Assembly (NCBI GenBank): GCA_002256385.1
Contig: NKJD01000006.1
Coordinates: 32,866 to 96,865 of the forward strand
Direction: 5' to 3'
Source of the DNA: Flavobacterium sp. BFFFF2
Lineage (GTDB): Bacteria > Bacteroidota > Bacteroidia > Flavobacteriales > Flavobacteriaceae
Length of the DNA: 64,000 nt
Position numbers and translations under genes: made by a program. Below, piece after piece: positions 1-9,823 of the stretch. Each line of letters opens with the position of its first letter. Position 1 is the first letter of the stretch. The notes under the pieces are model-generated. The model worked only from the letters and a program-made list of their open reading frames with translations. It searched no databases and had not been told where the DNA came from.

Positions 1-900
1 GGCACGACTGCCATTGCCAATGGCTTTACATATTCGTTTGCCAATTTACTTCCCTTTGAAAGTAGAAGTTTTACAGTGACAATGAACGTCCCAGCAATAC
101 CAGTTGTGCATATTAACCAATTGCTGACCAATACGGTTTCGGTGTCGGGTCTTGCAGGTGATTTGGTTGGCAGCAACAATAACAGCAGTTGTACTCAAGC
201 AGTAGTAGCGGCTTATGATCCGAATGACAAAATAGAGTCGCATGGGGAACAAATTGTGTATTCAACTTACGATCCTACTGACTATTTGCAATATACCATC
301 CGTTTTGAAAATACAGGTAATGCGGGCGCGTTAGATGTCAAAGTCAGTGACCAATTGGATGCCAAGCTAGATCCCAGTTCCATCAAAATGGTAGGCGCTA
401 GTCATGCCTATACGCTTGACCGAGTAGAAAATCAATTGGTGTGGAATTTTATGAATATCCAATTACCTGTTTCGGTGCCAGATACCGACACTGGCAAAGG
501 TTATGTGACCTTTAAAGTGAAAGTAAAACCGAGTTATGCGATTGGTGATGTAATCCCAAATGCAGCTTCCATCTATTTTGACAGCAACCCAGCCATTGTG
601 ACCAACACCTTCAACACCGAATTTGTGTCTGAATTGCTTGGTACCACCCAGTTTGATGAAAACCATTTGCAGCTTTATCCAAACCCAGCTAGTAGCACTG
701 TTCACATTCACTTACAAGACAGCACAGAGTCGCTGTCAACCATCCATGTTTATGATTTGTTGGGTAAAACGGTCCTTTCGGTTCCATGCAGCAGTAACGA
801 GCAAACGCTTGATGTCGCACCACTTTTAAAAGGCATTTATATGGTTGAAATTAATACCGAAAGTCATATGAAGTGGGTGAAGAAGTTGGTTGTAAATTAA
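1..900 (+). CDS. C-terminal part of a secreted repeat protein with T9SS type A sorting domain (5' end outside window)
   Basis: Frame is open from base 1 (GTTAIANGFTYSFANLLPFESRSFTVT...) upstream of the listed Met. 'DPNDKIESHGEQI...YTIRFENTGNAGA' is a DUF11-like segment. C-terminus 'LYPNPASSTVHIHL...VYDLLGKTV...GIYMVEINTESHMKWVKKLVVN' is a typical type A sorting domain. Confidence 0.85.
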   Translation, partial: GTTAIANGFTYSFANLLPFESRSFTVTMNVPAIPVVHINQLLTNTVSVSGLAGDLVGSNNNSSCTQAVVAAYDPNDKIESHGEQIVYSTYDPTDYLQYTIRFENTGNAGALDVKVSDQLDAKLDPSSIKMVGASHAYTLDRVENQLVWNFMNIQLPVSVPDTDTGKGYVTFKVKVKPSYAIGDVIPNAASIYFDSNPAIVTNTFNTEFVSELLGTTQFDENHLQLYPNPASSTVHIHLQDSTESLSTIHVYDLLGKTVLSVPCSSNEQTLDVAPLLKGIYMVEINTESHMKWVKKLVVN

Positions 901-1274
901 CTTTTAATTCAAAGTTCAAGGTTTGATGCTAATTTTAAAAGGTGCGAGCTGATGGCCGCGTGCCTCAAGCCCGGTGGGCTTTTATGGAGGTCCACTCCAA
1001 ACAATTAGGTCTTTGTCCTAGGGTCATTCGTTAATCTGGAATTCATATTATAAGTGTTTTGTCCGCTAGCTTATGAGGCACAAGCAGGGAAGCAATTCAC
1101 TTTTTACGTTTGCCCTCATTGAACTAGACGTAAGTTTAAGGTCTGTGGTTTTATAAATTTGGTTCGCATACCAAGTAAATCATTCAATTTTAGGTGTGTA
1201 ATCACCTGCTTGTTAGTTTTTTCAATGTTCGACAAACATAAAGATATTTGTTCCTGCAGTACCTTTTTGCCTTA

Positions 1275-1850
1275 CTAGCCCTGCTGCGTTTTCCAACAGC
1301 TCAGCAGGTGGTCATTCACCATCCCCGTGGCTTGCATGTGCGCATACATTACAGTGGAACCACAAAACGCAAATCCCCGTTTCTTCAGATCTTTGCTTAA
1401 AGCATCTGAAAACGCGGAGGTAGCAGGTATGTGCTGCAATTCTGTCGGGGAGTTTACCAACGGTTTATGACCTACAAAGCCCCATATATAATGTGAAAAA
1501 CTACCAAATTCTTCCTGTATTTTAATAAATCCTTTGGCATTTTTGATAGCTCCTTTAATTTTAAGGCTGTTTCTGATAATGCCGGCATTAGCCATTAATT
1601 CTGCTACTTTGTCTTCTGAATATGCTGCTACTTTTTGCACATCAAATCCATCGAATGCTTCTCTGAAATGCACTCTTTTTTTTAAAACAGTATGCCAACT
1701 TAACCCAGCCTGAAATGTTTCTAATATAAGCATTTCAAACAATTTGGCATCTTCATATTCAGGCACACCCCATTCTTCATCATGGTATTGACGGTATAAG
1801 TCGTCTTTTTCGCACCAAGCGCAGCGTATTTTTGGTTCCATTTCGTTCAT
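1275..1850 (-). CDS. tag: DNA-3-methyladenine glycosylase I
   Basis: RCAWCEKDDLYRQYHDEEWGVPEYEDAKLFEMLILETFQAGLSWHTVLKKR is characteristic of Tag. Confidence 0.93.
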   Translation of the reverse strand: MNEMEPKIRCAWCEKDDLYRQYHDEEWGVPEYEDAKLFEMLILETFQAGLSWHTVLKKRVHFREAFDGFDVQKVAAYSEDKVAELMANAGIIRNSLKIKGAIKNAKGFIKIQEEFGSFSHYIWGFVGHKPLVNSPTELQHIPATSAFSDALSKDLKKRGFAFCGSTVMYAHMQATGMVNDHLLSCWKTQQG

Positions 1851-2301
1851 AAGCCAAAATTAATTGAATTCAACCAAAGTGATGATAAACGAAAATTATA
1901 AAATGCAGCTGCATTGAAATTTATACTGTTGTTACATAGCAAGAGCCAACTTTCAGCAGCAATAACTACAATGATATTGATAGAAAAAAGAAGTAACTGC
2001 ACAAGGCACTGACAGCAGCACTGCATGTTGATTTCAAGACAATTGGAGGTCGATTTGTGATAAAAAATCATACTCGAAAGTGAATATAAATGCGTTGTTT
2101 TTGGAAGAACCAACCATTTTACATGGCCATGCTGAGTTAAGCAGCAGTACATGTGAAAAGAAATGACAGAGATTCATTGCTATACTTCACCAAATTATTT
2201 ATCAAGCTCGTTAATTGTGTATAAAATTGACGCTTTGCATGCTTATCTTTGTCGTTAAATGTGACTCAGAACCGGTGATGATAACCAATTATTATAAAAA
2301 C

Positions 2302-2334
2302 AAAAAAGCTGGGAATATGAAACCCAGCTTTTTT
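2302..2334. terminator. Bidirectional intrinsic terminator-like hairpin
   Basis: AAAAAAGCTGGG-aatatgaaa-CCCAGCTTTTTT perfect stem with A/T tails. Confidence 0.75.
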
Positions 2335-2502
2335 CAATCTTAACTAACCTAAACTAAACAAAAGTGCTTCACTTTTTATTCTTGACAAATGTAACTCATT
2401 GGTTTTTAGTTAGCTGTTAATTTTAGGTTAAACTATTTACGGTTTTTTTACAGCATTATTTTATTCGTAATTATTTAAATTATCATCTATATTTGACTTA
2501 AT

Positions 2503-3165
2503 ATGTCGCAGATTGCACAACAAATTGCCCAAATAACTACCGAATTGCTGCCAAATGTGACCTTGGTGGCGGTTTCAAAAACCCAGCCTTTGGCAGCATT
2601 AGAAAGTGCTTACCAAGCAGGTCAACGCCATTTTGGCGAAAACAAGGTGCAAGAAATGACGGCCAAATGGGAACAATTGCCCAAAGACATTCATTGGCAC
2701 ATGATTGGGCATTTGCAGCGCAACAAGGTCAAATACATGGCGCCTTATGTGGCCTTGGTTCATGGGGTTGATTCATTGGCATTATTGGCTGAAATTGACC
2801 GCCAAGCCCAAAAATGTGGCCGCATCATTCCGTGTTTGCTGCAAGTATTTATCGCCCAAGAAGAAACCAAGTTTGGCTTTGACCAAGTGGAGTTAATAGC
2901 AGTGTTAACTTCCGAATTGGCTACTCAATTTCCAAACATCCGCATTAAAGGGCTGATGGGCATGGCCTCCAACACCGATGACCAAGCGCAAATCCGCAAA
3001 GAGTTTGCCGGGCTTAAGCAATTATTTGACCATTTTGCGCACATGAATCCAACCGCTTTTGACATGACCATTTTATCGATGGGGATGAGTGGTGATTTTC
3101 ATATCGCAATGGAAGAAGGGAGTACGCTTATTCGGGTGGGAAGTCGTATATTTGGGGGGAGGTAG
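2503..3165 (+). CDS. YggS/PLPBP-family pyridoxal phosphate homeostasis protein
   Basis: VAVSKTQP...GQRHFGENKVQEM...WHMIGHLQRNKVKYMAPY...LSMGMSGDFHIAMEEGSTLIRVGSRIFGGR. Confidence 0.93.
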   Translation: MSQIAQQIAQITTELLPNVTLVAVSKTQPLAALESAYQAGQRHFGENKVQEMTAKWEQLPKDIHWHMIGHLQRNKVKYMAPYVALVHGVDSLALLAEIDRQAQKCGRIIPCLLQVFIAQEETKFGFDQVELIAVLTSELATQFPNIRIKGLMGMASNTDDQAQIRKEFAGLKQLFDHFAHMNPTAFDMTILSMGMSGDFHIAMEEGSTLIRVGSRIFGGR

Positions 3166-3331
3166 TAATTGGAATTTTGAATTCTAAATTTTGAATTCTA
3201 AATTTTGGATTTGAAAAATTGGACTCGACAAACTACTCGTTTTTTGATAATTTGACAAATCATTTTTTTTATTTATAAATATTACAAGCATTACATCTTT
3301 ACAAACATTACAACTTTACAAAAACAAGAAT

Positions 3332-4717
3332 TTGTACGCAATACTCGACATAGAAACCACTGGCGGTGCTTATAACGAAGAAGGAATAACCGAAATTGCT
3401 ATTTATCAATTTGACGGGCACGATACGACCGACCAGTTTATTAGTTTAATCAATCCTGAAATTCCGATACAGCCGTTTGTGGTGAAGTTAACGGGCATCA
3501 ACAATGCCATGTTGCGCAGTGCACCTAAGTTCTATGAGGTGGCCAAGCGCATTTTAGAAATTACACAGGGTTGTACATTGGTGGCGCACAATGCCTCTTT
3601 TGACTACCGCATTTTGCAAATGGAGTTTGCCCGTTTGGGCTATCCTTTTGAAATGCCGACTTTGTGTACGGTTGAATTGGCCAAAAAAACCATACCCGAC
3701 ATGCCGTCTTATAGCTTGGGCAAGTTGGTACGGTCGTTGGGGATTCCGATTACCGACCGCCATCGGGCCAGTGGTGATGCCTTGGCTACGCTCAAATTGT
3801 TTCAAATGATTTTGGCCAAAGACACCACCAAATCCATTTTGTCGGGCATGGTCAAAGAGCAAGCAAAAAAAGGCATTTCGCCCAAATTGCTTGATATTTT
3901 GGCTGAATTGCCCAATGAAACGGGCATATATTACATCCACAACGAAAAAGGCACCGTCATTTATATTGGCAAAAGCAAGAGCATCAAAAAGCGGGTGACC
4001 CAGCATTTTACGGGTTCCGACCGCAAATCGATGCGCATTCAGGCGGAGGTGTTTACGGTAACTTTTGAAGAAACGGGCAGCGAACTGATTGCTTTGCTCA
4101 AAGAAAGCCAGGAAATCAAGGTCAATAAACCCATTTACAACCGTGCCCAACGCAAAAGTATTTTTCCGTGGGGCATTTATTTGCATACACCAACAGATGG
4201 CTATTGGGCTCTATATATTGAAAAAATCGATGGCCGCAAACGCGAGATGTTGGCTTGTACTTCGATCCAAGAAGCCAAAAGTTTGTTGTTTAAATTAACG
4301 GGCGAATTTGGTTTGTGCCAAAAAATCAATGGCTTATATGACCATACGGGGGCTTGTTTTCAGTTTAGCATCCGCGAATGTGCGGGGGCTTGCATTGGTC
4401 AAGAGCCTGTTGAAATGTACAACCAAAGGGTACAACAACTCATTGATCGGTATGGCAATGACCACGAATCGATGATCCTGATTGACCGCGGACGCTACGT
4501 TGAGGAACGCTCGGCCGTTTGGATTGAAAATGGGGTGTACAAAGGCTATTGTTTCTACGATTTGAACTTTCAGATTTCCCGCCCCGACATTTTGCGCAAC
4601 TTGTTGATTCCGATGGAAAACAACCGCGACACCCAACGGATTATTCGGGGGTATTTGCGCAAAAATAAAGTGTTAAAAGTGCTGCCGCTTGGGCAAGATG
4701 CTGACCCAGATGCGTAA
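3332..4717 (+). CDS. DnaQ-like 3'-5' exonuclease fused to GIY-YIG (UvrC N-terminal-like) nuclease domain
   Basis: N-terminus YAILDIETTGGAYNEEGITEIAIYQ...HNASFDYRIL (exonuclease). Middle NETGIYYIHNEKGTVIYIGKSKSIKKRVTQHF (GIY-YIG). Apparent TTG start. Confidence 0.88.
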   Translation: MYAILDIETTGGAYNEEGITEIAIYQFDGHDTTDQFISLINPEIPIQPFVVKLTGINNAMLRSAPKFYEVAKRILEITQGCTLVAHNASFDYRILQMEFARLGYPFEMPTLCTVELAKKTIPDMPSYSLGKLVRSLGIPITDRHRASGDALATLKLFQMILAKDTTKSILSGMVKEQAKKGISPKLLDILAELPNETGIYYIHNEKGTVIYIGKSKSIKKRVTQHFTGSDRKSMRIQAEVFTVTFEETGSELIALLKESQEIKVNKPIYNRAQRKSIFPWGIYLHTPTDGYWALYIEKIDGRKREMLACTSIQEAKSLLFKLTGEFGLCQKINGLYDHTGACFQFSIRECAGACIGQEPVEMYNQRVQQLIDRYGNDHESMILIDRGRYVEERSAVWIENGVYKGYCFYDLNFQISRPDILRNLLIPMENNRDTQRIIRGYLRKNKVLKVLPLGQDADPDA

Positions 4718-5858
4718 CACACTCATTGCCACTGCCAAACGAATTCGGCCCTTTTTGCATAGTGAACAAGCAGGGGGGAGGTTGCTCATGTTGGCCACCG
4801 CCCTTTCGGTCTTGCTGGCTAACAGCCCGTGGAGTTCGTCATACATCGGTTGTTGGGACCAGGTGGTTTTTCATCATTCGTTGTCGCAATGGATCAATGA
4901 TGCCGTGATGGCTTTTTTCTTTTTGTTGGTGGGCCTCGAACTAAAACGCGAAGTGTTGTTTGGCTTGCTGTCTAAGTGGCAATTTGCCGTGATGCCCATG
5001 GCGGCAGCCATTGGCGGCATGCTGGTACCCGTACTAATTTTTGCGGTTTTTAATTACAATACAACCACCTTATCGGGGGCTGGCATTCCGATGGCAACTG
5101 ACATTGCATTTGCCTTGGCCATATTGGCTTTGGGTGGCAAAGCTGTACCTTATGCTTTAAAAGTTTTTTTAACCGCCTTGGCAGTCATTGACGATTTGGG
5201 CGCGATCGCCGTAATCGCTGTGGGCTATACCAAAAACATCCAAAGCGTGTATTTGGGTTTGGCAGGCGGGTTGATTCTTTGCTTATACTTGTTACACCGC
5301 AAGCGCGTTTCCAAAAGTTGGCCTTACATGATTTTGGGCTTACTGCTTTGGATTGCCTTGTTTCAATCGGGGGTACATGCCACTTTGGCCGGGGTTATTT
5401 TGGCTTTATTTATTCCTTTGAACAATAATGAAGAACCCGCTTTAGCGAGTCAATGGCAACATTTTTTGCATGTGCCCGTGGCACTGTTGGTGTTGCCGTT
5501 GTTTGCATTGGCCAACACGGCTTTGCCGCTTGGTGACATCAAATGGGCAACATTAACTGCGCCTTTGGCAATGGGTATCTTTTGGGGTTTATTTTTAGGC
5601 AAACCGCTTGGCATATTGGGTGGTGTTTGGGTCGTTCAAAAAGCTAAATGGGGCCAATTGCCTGCTGAACTTTCCATGAAACATATTTTACTTGTTGGCA
5701 TCATGGGCGGCATTGGCTTTACGATGTCGTTGTTTATTTCCATGTTGGCATTGGATCAAGCTTCGCTGATTCAAGATGCGAAAATGGTGGTGTTATTGGC
5801 GGCGGTGTTTTCGTCAGTAGCAGGCATTGTTGCCATGAAGCTCTTTTTGAAAAGGTAA
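4689..5858 (+). CDS. nhaA: Na+/H+ antiporter NhaA
   Basis: LLMLATALSVLLANSPW...AVMAFFFLLVGLELKRE...GIPMATDIAFALAILALGGKAVP...LAVIDDLGAIAVIA. Confidence 0.95.
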   Translation: MGKMLTQMRNTLIATAKRIRPFLHSEQAGGRLLMLATALSVLLANSPWSSSYIGCWDQVVFHHSLSQWINDAVMAFFFLLVGLELKREVLFGLLSKWQFAVMPMAAAIGGMLVPVLIFAVFNYNTTTLSGAGIPMATDIAFALAILALGGKAVPYALKVFLTALAVIDDLGAIAVIAVGYTKNIQSVYLGLAGGLILCLYLLHRKRVSKSWPYMILGLLLWIALFQSGVHATLAGVILALFIPLNNNEEPALASQWQHFLHVPVALLVLPLFALANTALPLGDIKWATLTAPLAMGIFWGLFLGKPLGILGGVWVVQKAKWGQLPAELSMKHILLVGIMGGIGFTMSLFISMLALDQASLIQDAKMVVLLAAVFSSVAGIVAMKLFLKR

Positions 5859-5946
5859 TTGGTCGGTTGACAAACTTGATTAATTGTTGTAGTTGTAAAT
5901 TTGTTAAAAATGAGCCCATTACATTCAATTGATTTACATTTGACCC

Positions 5947-6357
5947 ATGAGCCAACCCGTAACATCGGGCCATTTGAAGCACCTTCATCTGGCCATTACT
6001 ACTGCCGTCGTAATACCGATTGCCTTTATGTATGGCTTTTATCCGAATGTATTATTTGACCTCCGTCCAACCACCACCGACGAACTGAATGTGTACAAAG
6101 CCATCATGGGATTGTACATTGCCTTTGGCGGTTTTTGGATTTTGGGCATGCTGCTGCCGCGATTTTGGCAACCAGCCACCCAATCAAATATGCTCTTTTT
6201 GTTTGGTTTGGCCGCTGGGCGAACTTTGAGTATGTGTGTTGACGGCATCCCTTCCGTGCTTTTTTGCCTTGGTACTTTTGGCGAATATGTACTTGGGTTT
6301 TATGCTTTATATCAGTTGAGTCGGCAACCAATTCATCCAGATGAAAAACGACATTAA
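5947..6357 (+). CDS. Small four-helix membrane protein, DUF4345-like
   Basis: 136 aa, several hydrophobic segments; pattern 'YGFYPNVLFDLRPTTTDELNVYKAIMGLYIAFGGFWILG'. Confidence 0.6.
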   Translation: MSQPVTSGHLKHLHLAITTAVVIPIAFMYGFYPNVLFDLRPTTTDELNVYKAIMGLYIAFGGFWILGMLLPRFWQPATQSNMLFLFGLAAGRTLSMCVDGIPSVLFCLGTFGEYVLGFYALYQLSRQPIHPDEKRH

Positions 6358-6375
6358 AAGACTTAGACGTAGTTT

Positions 6376-6689
6376 ATGAAATCAATTGTCTGCTTTTTGA
6401 TTGTATGTCATTTCACTATGTCAACTGCGCAAATACAGGTAAGTCATTTCAATACGGAACCAAAACCGACCATTGACCATAAACCATGCGAAGTGTGTGT
6501 CCGATATATTGGCAAAACCTACAATTATATAGCGCCTATTGTTAAAATGGTGTCTGCAACCATTGAACCCACGCAAGGTGGATTAGCAAAAATAAGATCG
6601 GTACACATTTCCCCAATACCGACAGCTATTCATGGCAAGTGAAAGGGAAAACGGTCGTTAAAAATTACAAAGTCAAAGAAACCAAATGA
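6376..6689 (+). pseudogene. Probable frameshifted small secreted protein gene
   Basis: Frame 1 gives signal-like MKSIVCFLIVCHFTMSTAQ...GGLAK. After the AAAAATAAG stretch at about 6587-6595 the natural continuation is in another frame: KIGTHFPNTDSYSWQVKGKTVVKNYKVKETK*, whose stop overlaps the next start as ATGA at 6686-6689. Confidence 0.5.
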
Positions 6690-7789
6690 AACGCATTGCA
6701 TTATTGATCAGTTGCTTTTTTTGTTTGCACACATTGTGGAGCCAAACTACCGATTTTGATCCTAATAAGGCCAAACAGATTTGGGGCGTCGGACACACGA
6801 TTTCTGATAAAGGCGAAGAAAATTTTCTCGCTTTATATCCTGCTAATATAAAACCGTTACCCGAGAATATCAAGGCGCTTTTAGCAGCGATTGCCGTGTT
6901 TGCTCCAGTTGATGTATTGTATATAAACGAATTAGCGACCATGTTGGGATATGCCAGCTTGGAGGCAGCCAATCAACAGCTCGCTACAAAATGGCTCGCA
7001 GACAGTGGGCGAATCAATCAAGATTTGTTTTTTAGTGGGTTGTCATTAATTTATTCCAAAAAAAACATCTACTTGTTGAGCGGGGGTTGGGATACCCATG
7101 TTTTGGTATTTGAACAAAACAAAAAAGGCGTCATCACTTTCAAAGAAAAATACGACAGCAGCGAAATGAACCGGACAGCGTCGGACATTGATAGGCAAGC
7201 GCGGTTAAAATACGAAGCAAGTAAATCGGCCATTTCAGACAAAGGCGTGGTCATTAATGGGTTAAAATGGGCCAGTCGGAATGTGGGAACGCCTCATACG
7301 TTTGTCAAAAAGCGCCAAGATGCGGGGATGCATTATCAATTTAATAGAAAAACTGGTTGGAACCAGTACAGCCATGCAGCATGGGATATGACCATGGACG
7401 AAAGCAGGACTTGGACATCACCAAACGATCCGTGTCCGAAAGGCTGGCGGGTTCCTAGCTACCAAGATTTTTTAACCTTATTAGATTCCAGCAAAGTAGC
7501 CCAAAGTTGGACCAACCAGCAAGGCGTCCGTGGGATACAATTTACCGATAAGCAGACCAAAAATTGGTTGTTTCTGCCGTTTGCAGGGTATCGACGCTAT
7601 GAAGATGGCCGATTGGGCAATGATGATGGCCATTATTGGACCAGTGAGCAAAGCAAACCAGGGCCAACCGATTGTACGGAGGCACCCGAATGCAACCTGA
7701 TGTTTTATTTATACCTATCAGCCGATGGCGCCTATTTGAGTAAAAACGGCCCGAATTATGGATTTACTGTGCGTTGTGTGGGGGAATGA
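6686..7789 (+). CDS. Secreted protein with C-terminal FISUMP-like (Fibrobacter succinogenes major paralogous) domain
   Basis: NGLKWASRNVGTP...DPCPKGWRVPSYQDFLTLLDS...LPFAGYRRYEDGRLGNDDGHYWTSE...GFTVRCVGE; N-terminal signal peptide. Confidence 0.7.
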   Translation: MKRIALLISCFFCLHTLWSQTTDFDPNKAKQIWGVGHTISDKGEENFLALYPANIKPLPENIKALLAAIAVFAPVDVLYINELATMLGYASLEAANQQLATKWLADSGRINQDLFFSGLSLIYSKKNIYLLSGGWDTHVLVFEQNKKGVITFKEKYDSSEMNRTASDIDRQARLKYEASKSAISDKGVVINGLKWASRNVGTPHTFVKKRQDAGMHYQFNRKTGWNQYSHAAWDMTMDESRTWTSPNDPCPKGWRVPSYQDFLTLLDSSKVAQSWTNQQGVRGIQFTDKQTKNWLFLPFAGYRRYEDGRLGNDDGHYWTSEQSKPGPTDCTEAPECNLMFYLYLSADGAYLSKNGPNYGFTVRCVGE

Positions 7790-7919
7790 ATTTTAAAATA
7801 AACAGCCGTTTTTCGGATAATGACGGATTAACAAGACGGAGGGATCAAGCTTTCTAATGCTCATTTTTATTTTAAATTTATCGCGGTGGTATACCGACTG
7901 AAATAGAAATGAAAAGTAT

Positions 7920-8465
7920 ATGAAAAATAGAGAATTTATAAGTTATGGTTTTTTCCTCTTTATTGTACTGCTTTCTTCTTGTGCAACAATAAAAAAATAC
8001 GAAGGCATCGATCAAAAGAAAATAAGTGACGTAAAAGAAATTGAAGGTGAATACGAAAATGGGGCAGCTCAAAATAAAAACGTATCATTTAGAAGCATTA
8101 AAAGTTACATTGACTTTTTAGATAAAGTTAAAGATACAGCCGCTGTAAAAAGTGTGAAAATTGCAGTTTTAAATGACAAGAAAATTCAATTCATTTTTAA
8201 AACCGAAAATGGAACTGAAAACAAATATGAAACGGGATATAAACTGGGTAAAAATGGATTTATTTTTTTAAAAAACAAAAACTTTAGGTTCACAGGGTTA
8301 CCATATATTTTTGGTGGTTTTACAATTAACAAAACAGAAATTGGCTTAACAAAACAGAATCATTTAATTTTAAACGGTGTAAAAGTTGATGAAGGAGCAA
8401 TTTTATTGATTCTGCCTGCCTCTTTCCCCAAAATTAACTTTACCGAACAATATAATAAAAAGTAA
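7920..8465 (+). CDS. Hypothetical lipoprotein
   Basis: MKNREFISYGFFLFIVLLSSCATIKK lipobox-like N-terminus. Confidence 0.65.
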   Translation: MKNREFISYGFFLFIVLLSSCATIKKYEGIDQKKISDVKEIEGEYENGAAQNKNVSFRSIKSYIDFLDKVKDTAAVKSVKIAVLNDKKIQFIFKTENGTENKYETGYKLGKNGFIFLKNKNFRFTGLPYIFGGFTINKTEIGLTKQNHLILNGVKVDEGAILLILPASFPKINFTEQYNKK

Positions 8466-8687
8466 GATATCTGCCGGTTACAATCTAATAAAATGTAGGT
8501 TTTTATATTTTCAAATCAACAACTGCTTTAACTGCTAAATCCTTGCAGTGTGTTAAACCTAATTATAAATTTAGCGGGATCATTGAGTCGAAAAAAAAAC
8601 AATGATTGCCAGAATGGACAATTCAATTGGCAAATTCAAATTCAAAAGGAAGTAACGCCCGGTGATTAAATACAAAAGTATAATCCA

Positions 8688-9626
8688 CTAATTTACCAGT
8701 ACAACCTTCCCCTGTATTCCAACAGAACATTCGTGCGCACTTTGCACCCAGTACTTTTTTTGATTTTCACCAAGCACGCTAAGCAAATAATAGCCACCTC
8801 TAAAAAAAACTTCCTGTATCTGGCAATCGCCTTTTGGTTCTGCTACAAAGATTAATTGATGTGGAAATACATATTGTTCCTTTTCTTGGTCTTGCCAGAC
8901 CGAATATTCCCCAAATAAACCTGCTACATACTCATTCGGTGGGTTTTGGTATAATGGTTTCACGGCATCAAAGGCCAACACTTCGCCATTGTGAAGTACC
9001 ATGACTTGTTCTGCAAAGGAGAGCACATCAGTCATGTCATGGGTGGCAATAAGACAAGTGATTTGTTGCTTTTGTAGGTAGGCAAACAAATTTTGACGCA
9101 ACGCATTTTTCCGAAAACTGTCAATGTGGCTAAAGGGTTCGTCCAACAACAGCACTTCAGGTTCCACCGCCAAGGCACGTGCCAATGCCACGCGTTGCAT
9201 TTGACCCCCACTCAAAAATTGCACTTTGGTTTCGGCCCACTGTGTCATGTCGACCACCTCGAGGAGTTCATCAACTCGGGCTCTTTTGAGCGCGGGATAA
9301 ATATTTGACAAAAATTTACCCACGTTTTCACGTACGGTAATGTAGGGCATCAAATCAAAATCTTGAGCCAAATATTTCATCTGCTCCATGCCAGGAATTA
9401 AATTTTTGGATGGCCCCGTAATTTGGTCTTCGCCCCAATACAAGGCGCCTTGGTTGGCATCAAGCAAGCCGTAAATCAATTTGAGCAGCGTACTTTTCCC
9501 ACAACCACTTTCGCCAATAATAGCAGATACTTGACCTGCTTTAAAAGTGGCCGTCACTTTTGAAATGCTGGGTTTAATGCTTTTCGGATATTGAAACGTA
9601 ACTTGGTTCAGTTGAATTGTTTTCAT
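8688..9626 (-). CDS. ABC transporter ATP-binding protein
   Basis: IGESGCGKSTLL (Walker A), LSGGQMQRVALARALAVEPEVLLLDEPFSHID. Confidence 0.92.
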   Translation of the reverse strand: MKTIQLNQVTFQYPKSIKPSISKVTATFKAGQVSAIIGESGCGKSTLLKLIYGLLDANQGALYWGEDQITGPSKNLIPGMEQMKYLAQDFDLMPYITVRENVGKFLSNIYPALKRARVDELLEVVDMTQWAETKVQFLSGGQMQRVALARALAVEPEVLLLDEPFSHIDSFRKNALRQNLFAYLQKQQITCLIATHDMTDVLSFAEQVMVLHNGEVLAFDAVKPLYQNPPNEYVAGLFGEYSVWQDQEKEQYVFPHQLIFVAEPKGDCQIQEVFFRGGYYLLSVLGENQKKYWVQSAHECSVGIQGKVVLVN

Positions 9627-9762
9627 GGAACATTTAAAAAATTGACTGTATCAATCACAATGCATTCAGATTGATTTGTTTGCACATTAAAATCAAATGA
9701 TCCCTTGCTAAATCAAGCGATAAATGTAGTTTATGACATTATTTTACGTTGAGCAAAATACT

Positions 9763-9805
9763 AAAAAAAAGGCAGCTTTCACCGCAATGAAAACCACCTT
9801 TTTTT
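9763..9805. terminator. Terminator-like imperfect hairpin
   Basis: AAAAAAAGGCAGCTTTCA-ccgcaa-TGAAAACCACCTTTTTTT. Confidence 0.5.
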
Positions 9806-9823
9806 GAATAGTACAATTAAAAT

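Noticed and set aside
1847-2152. Cysteine-rich 101-aa minus ORF
   Set aside because: No domain-like pattern and low-complexity AT-rich composition; probably chance.
3554-4186. 210-aa minus ORF
   Set aside because: Antisense to the well-supported exonuclease/GIY-YIG gene with no family signature.
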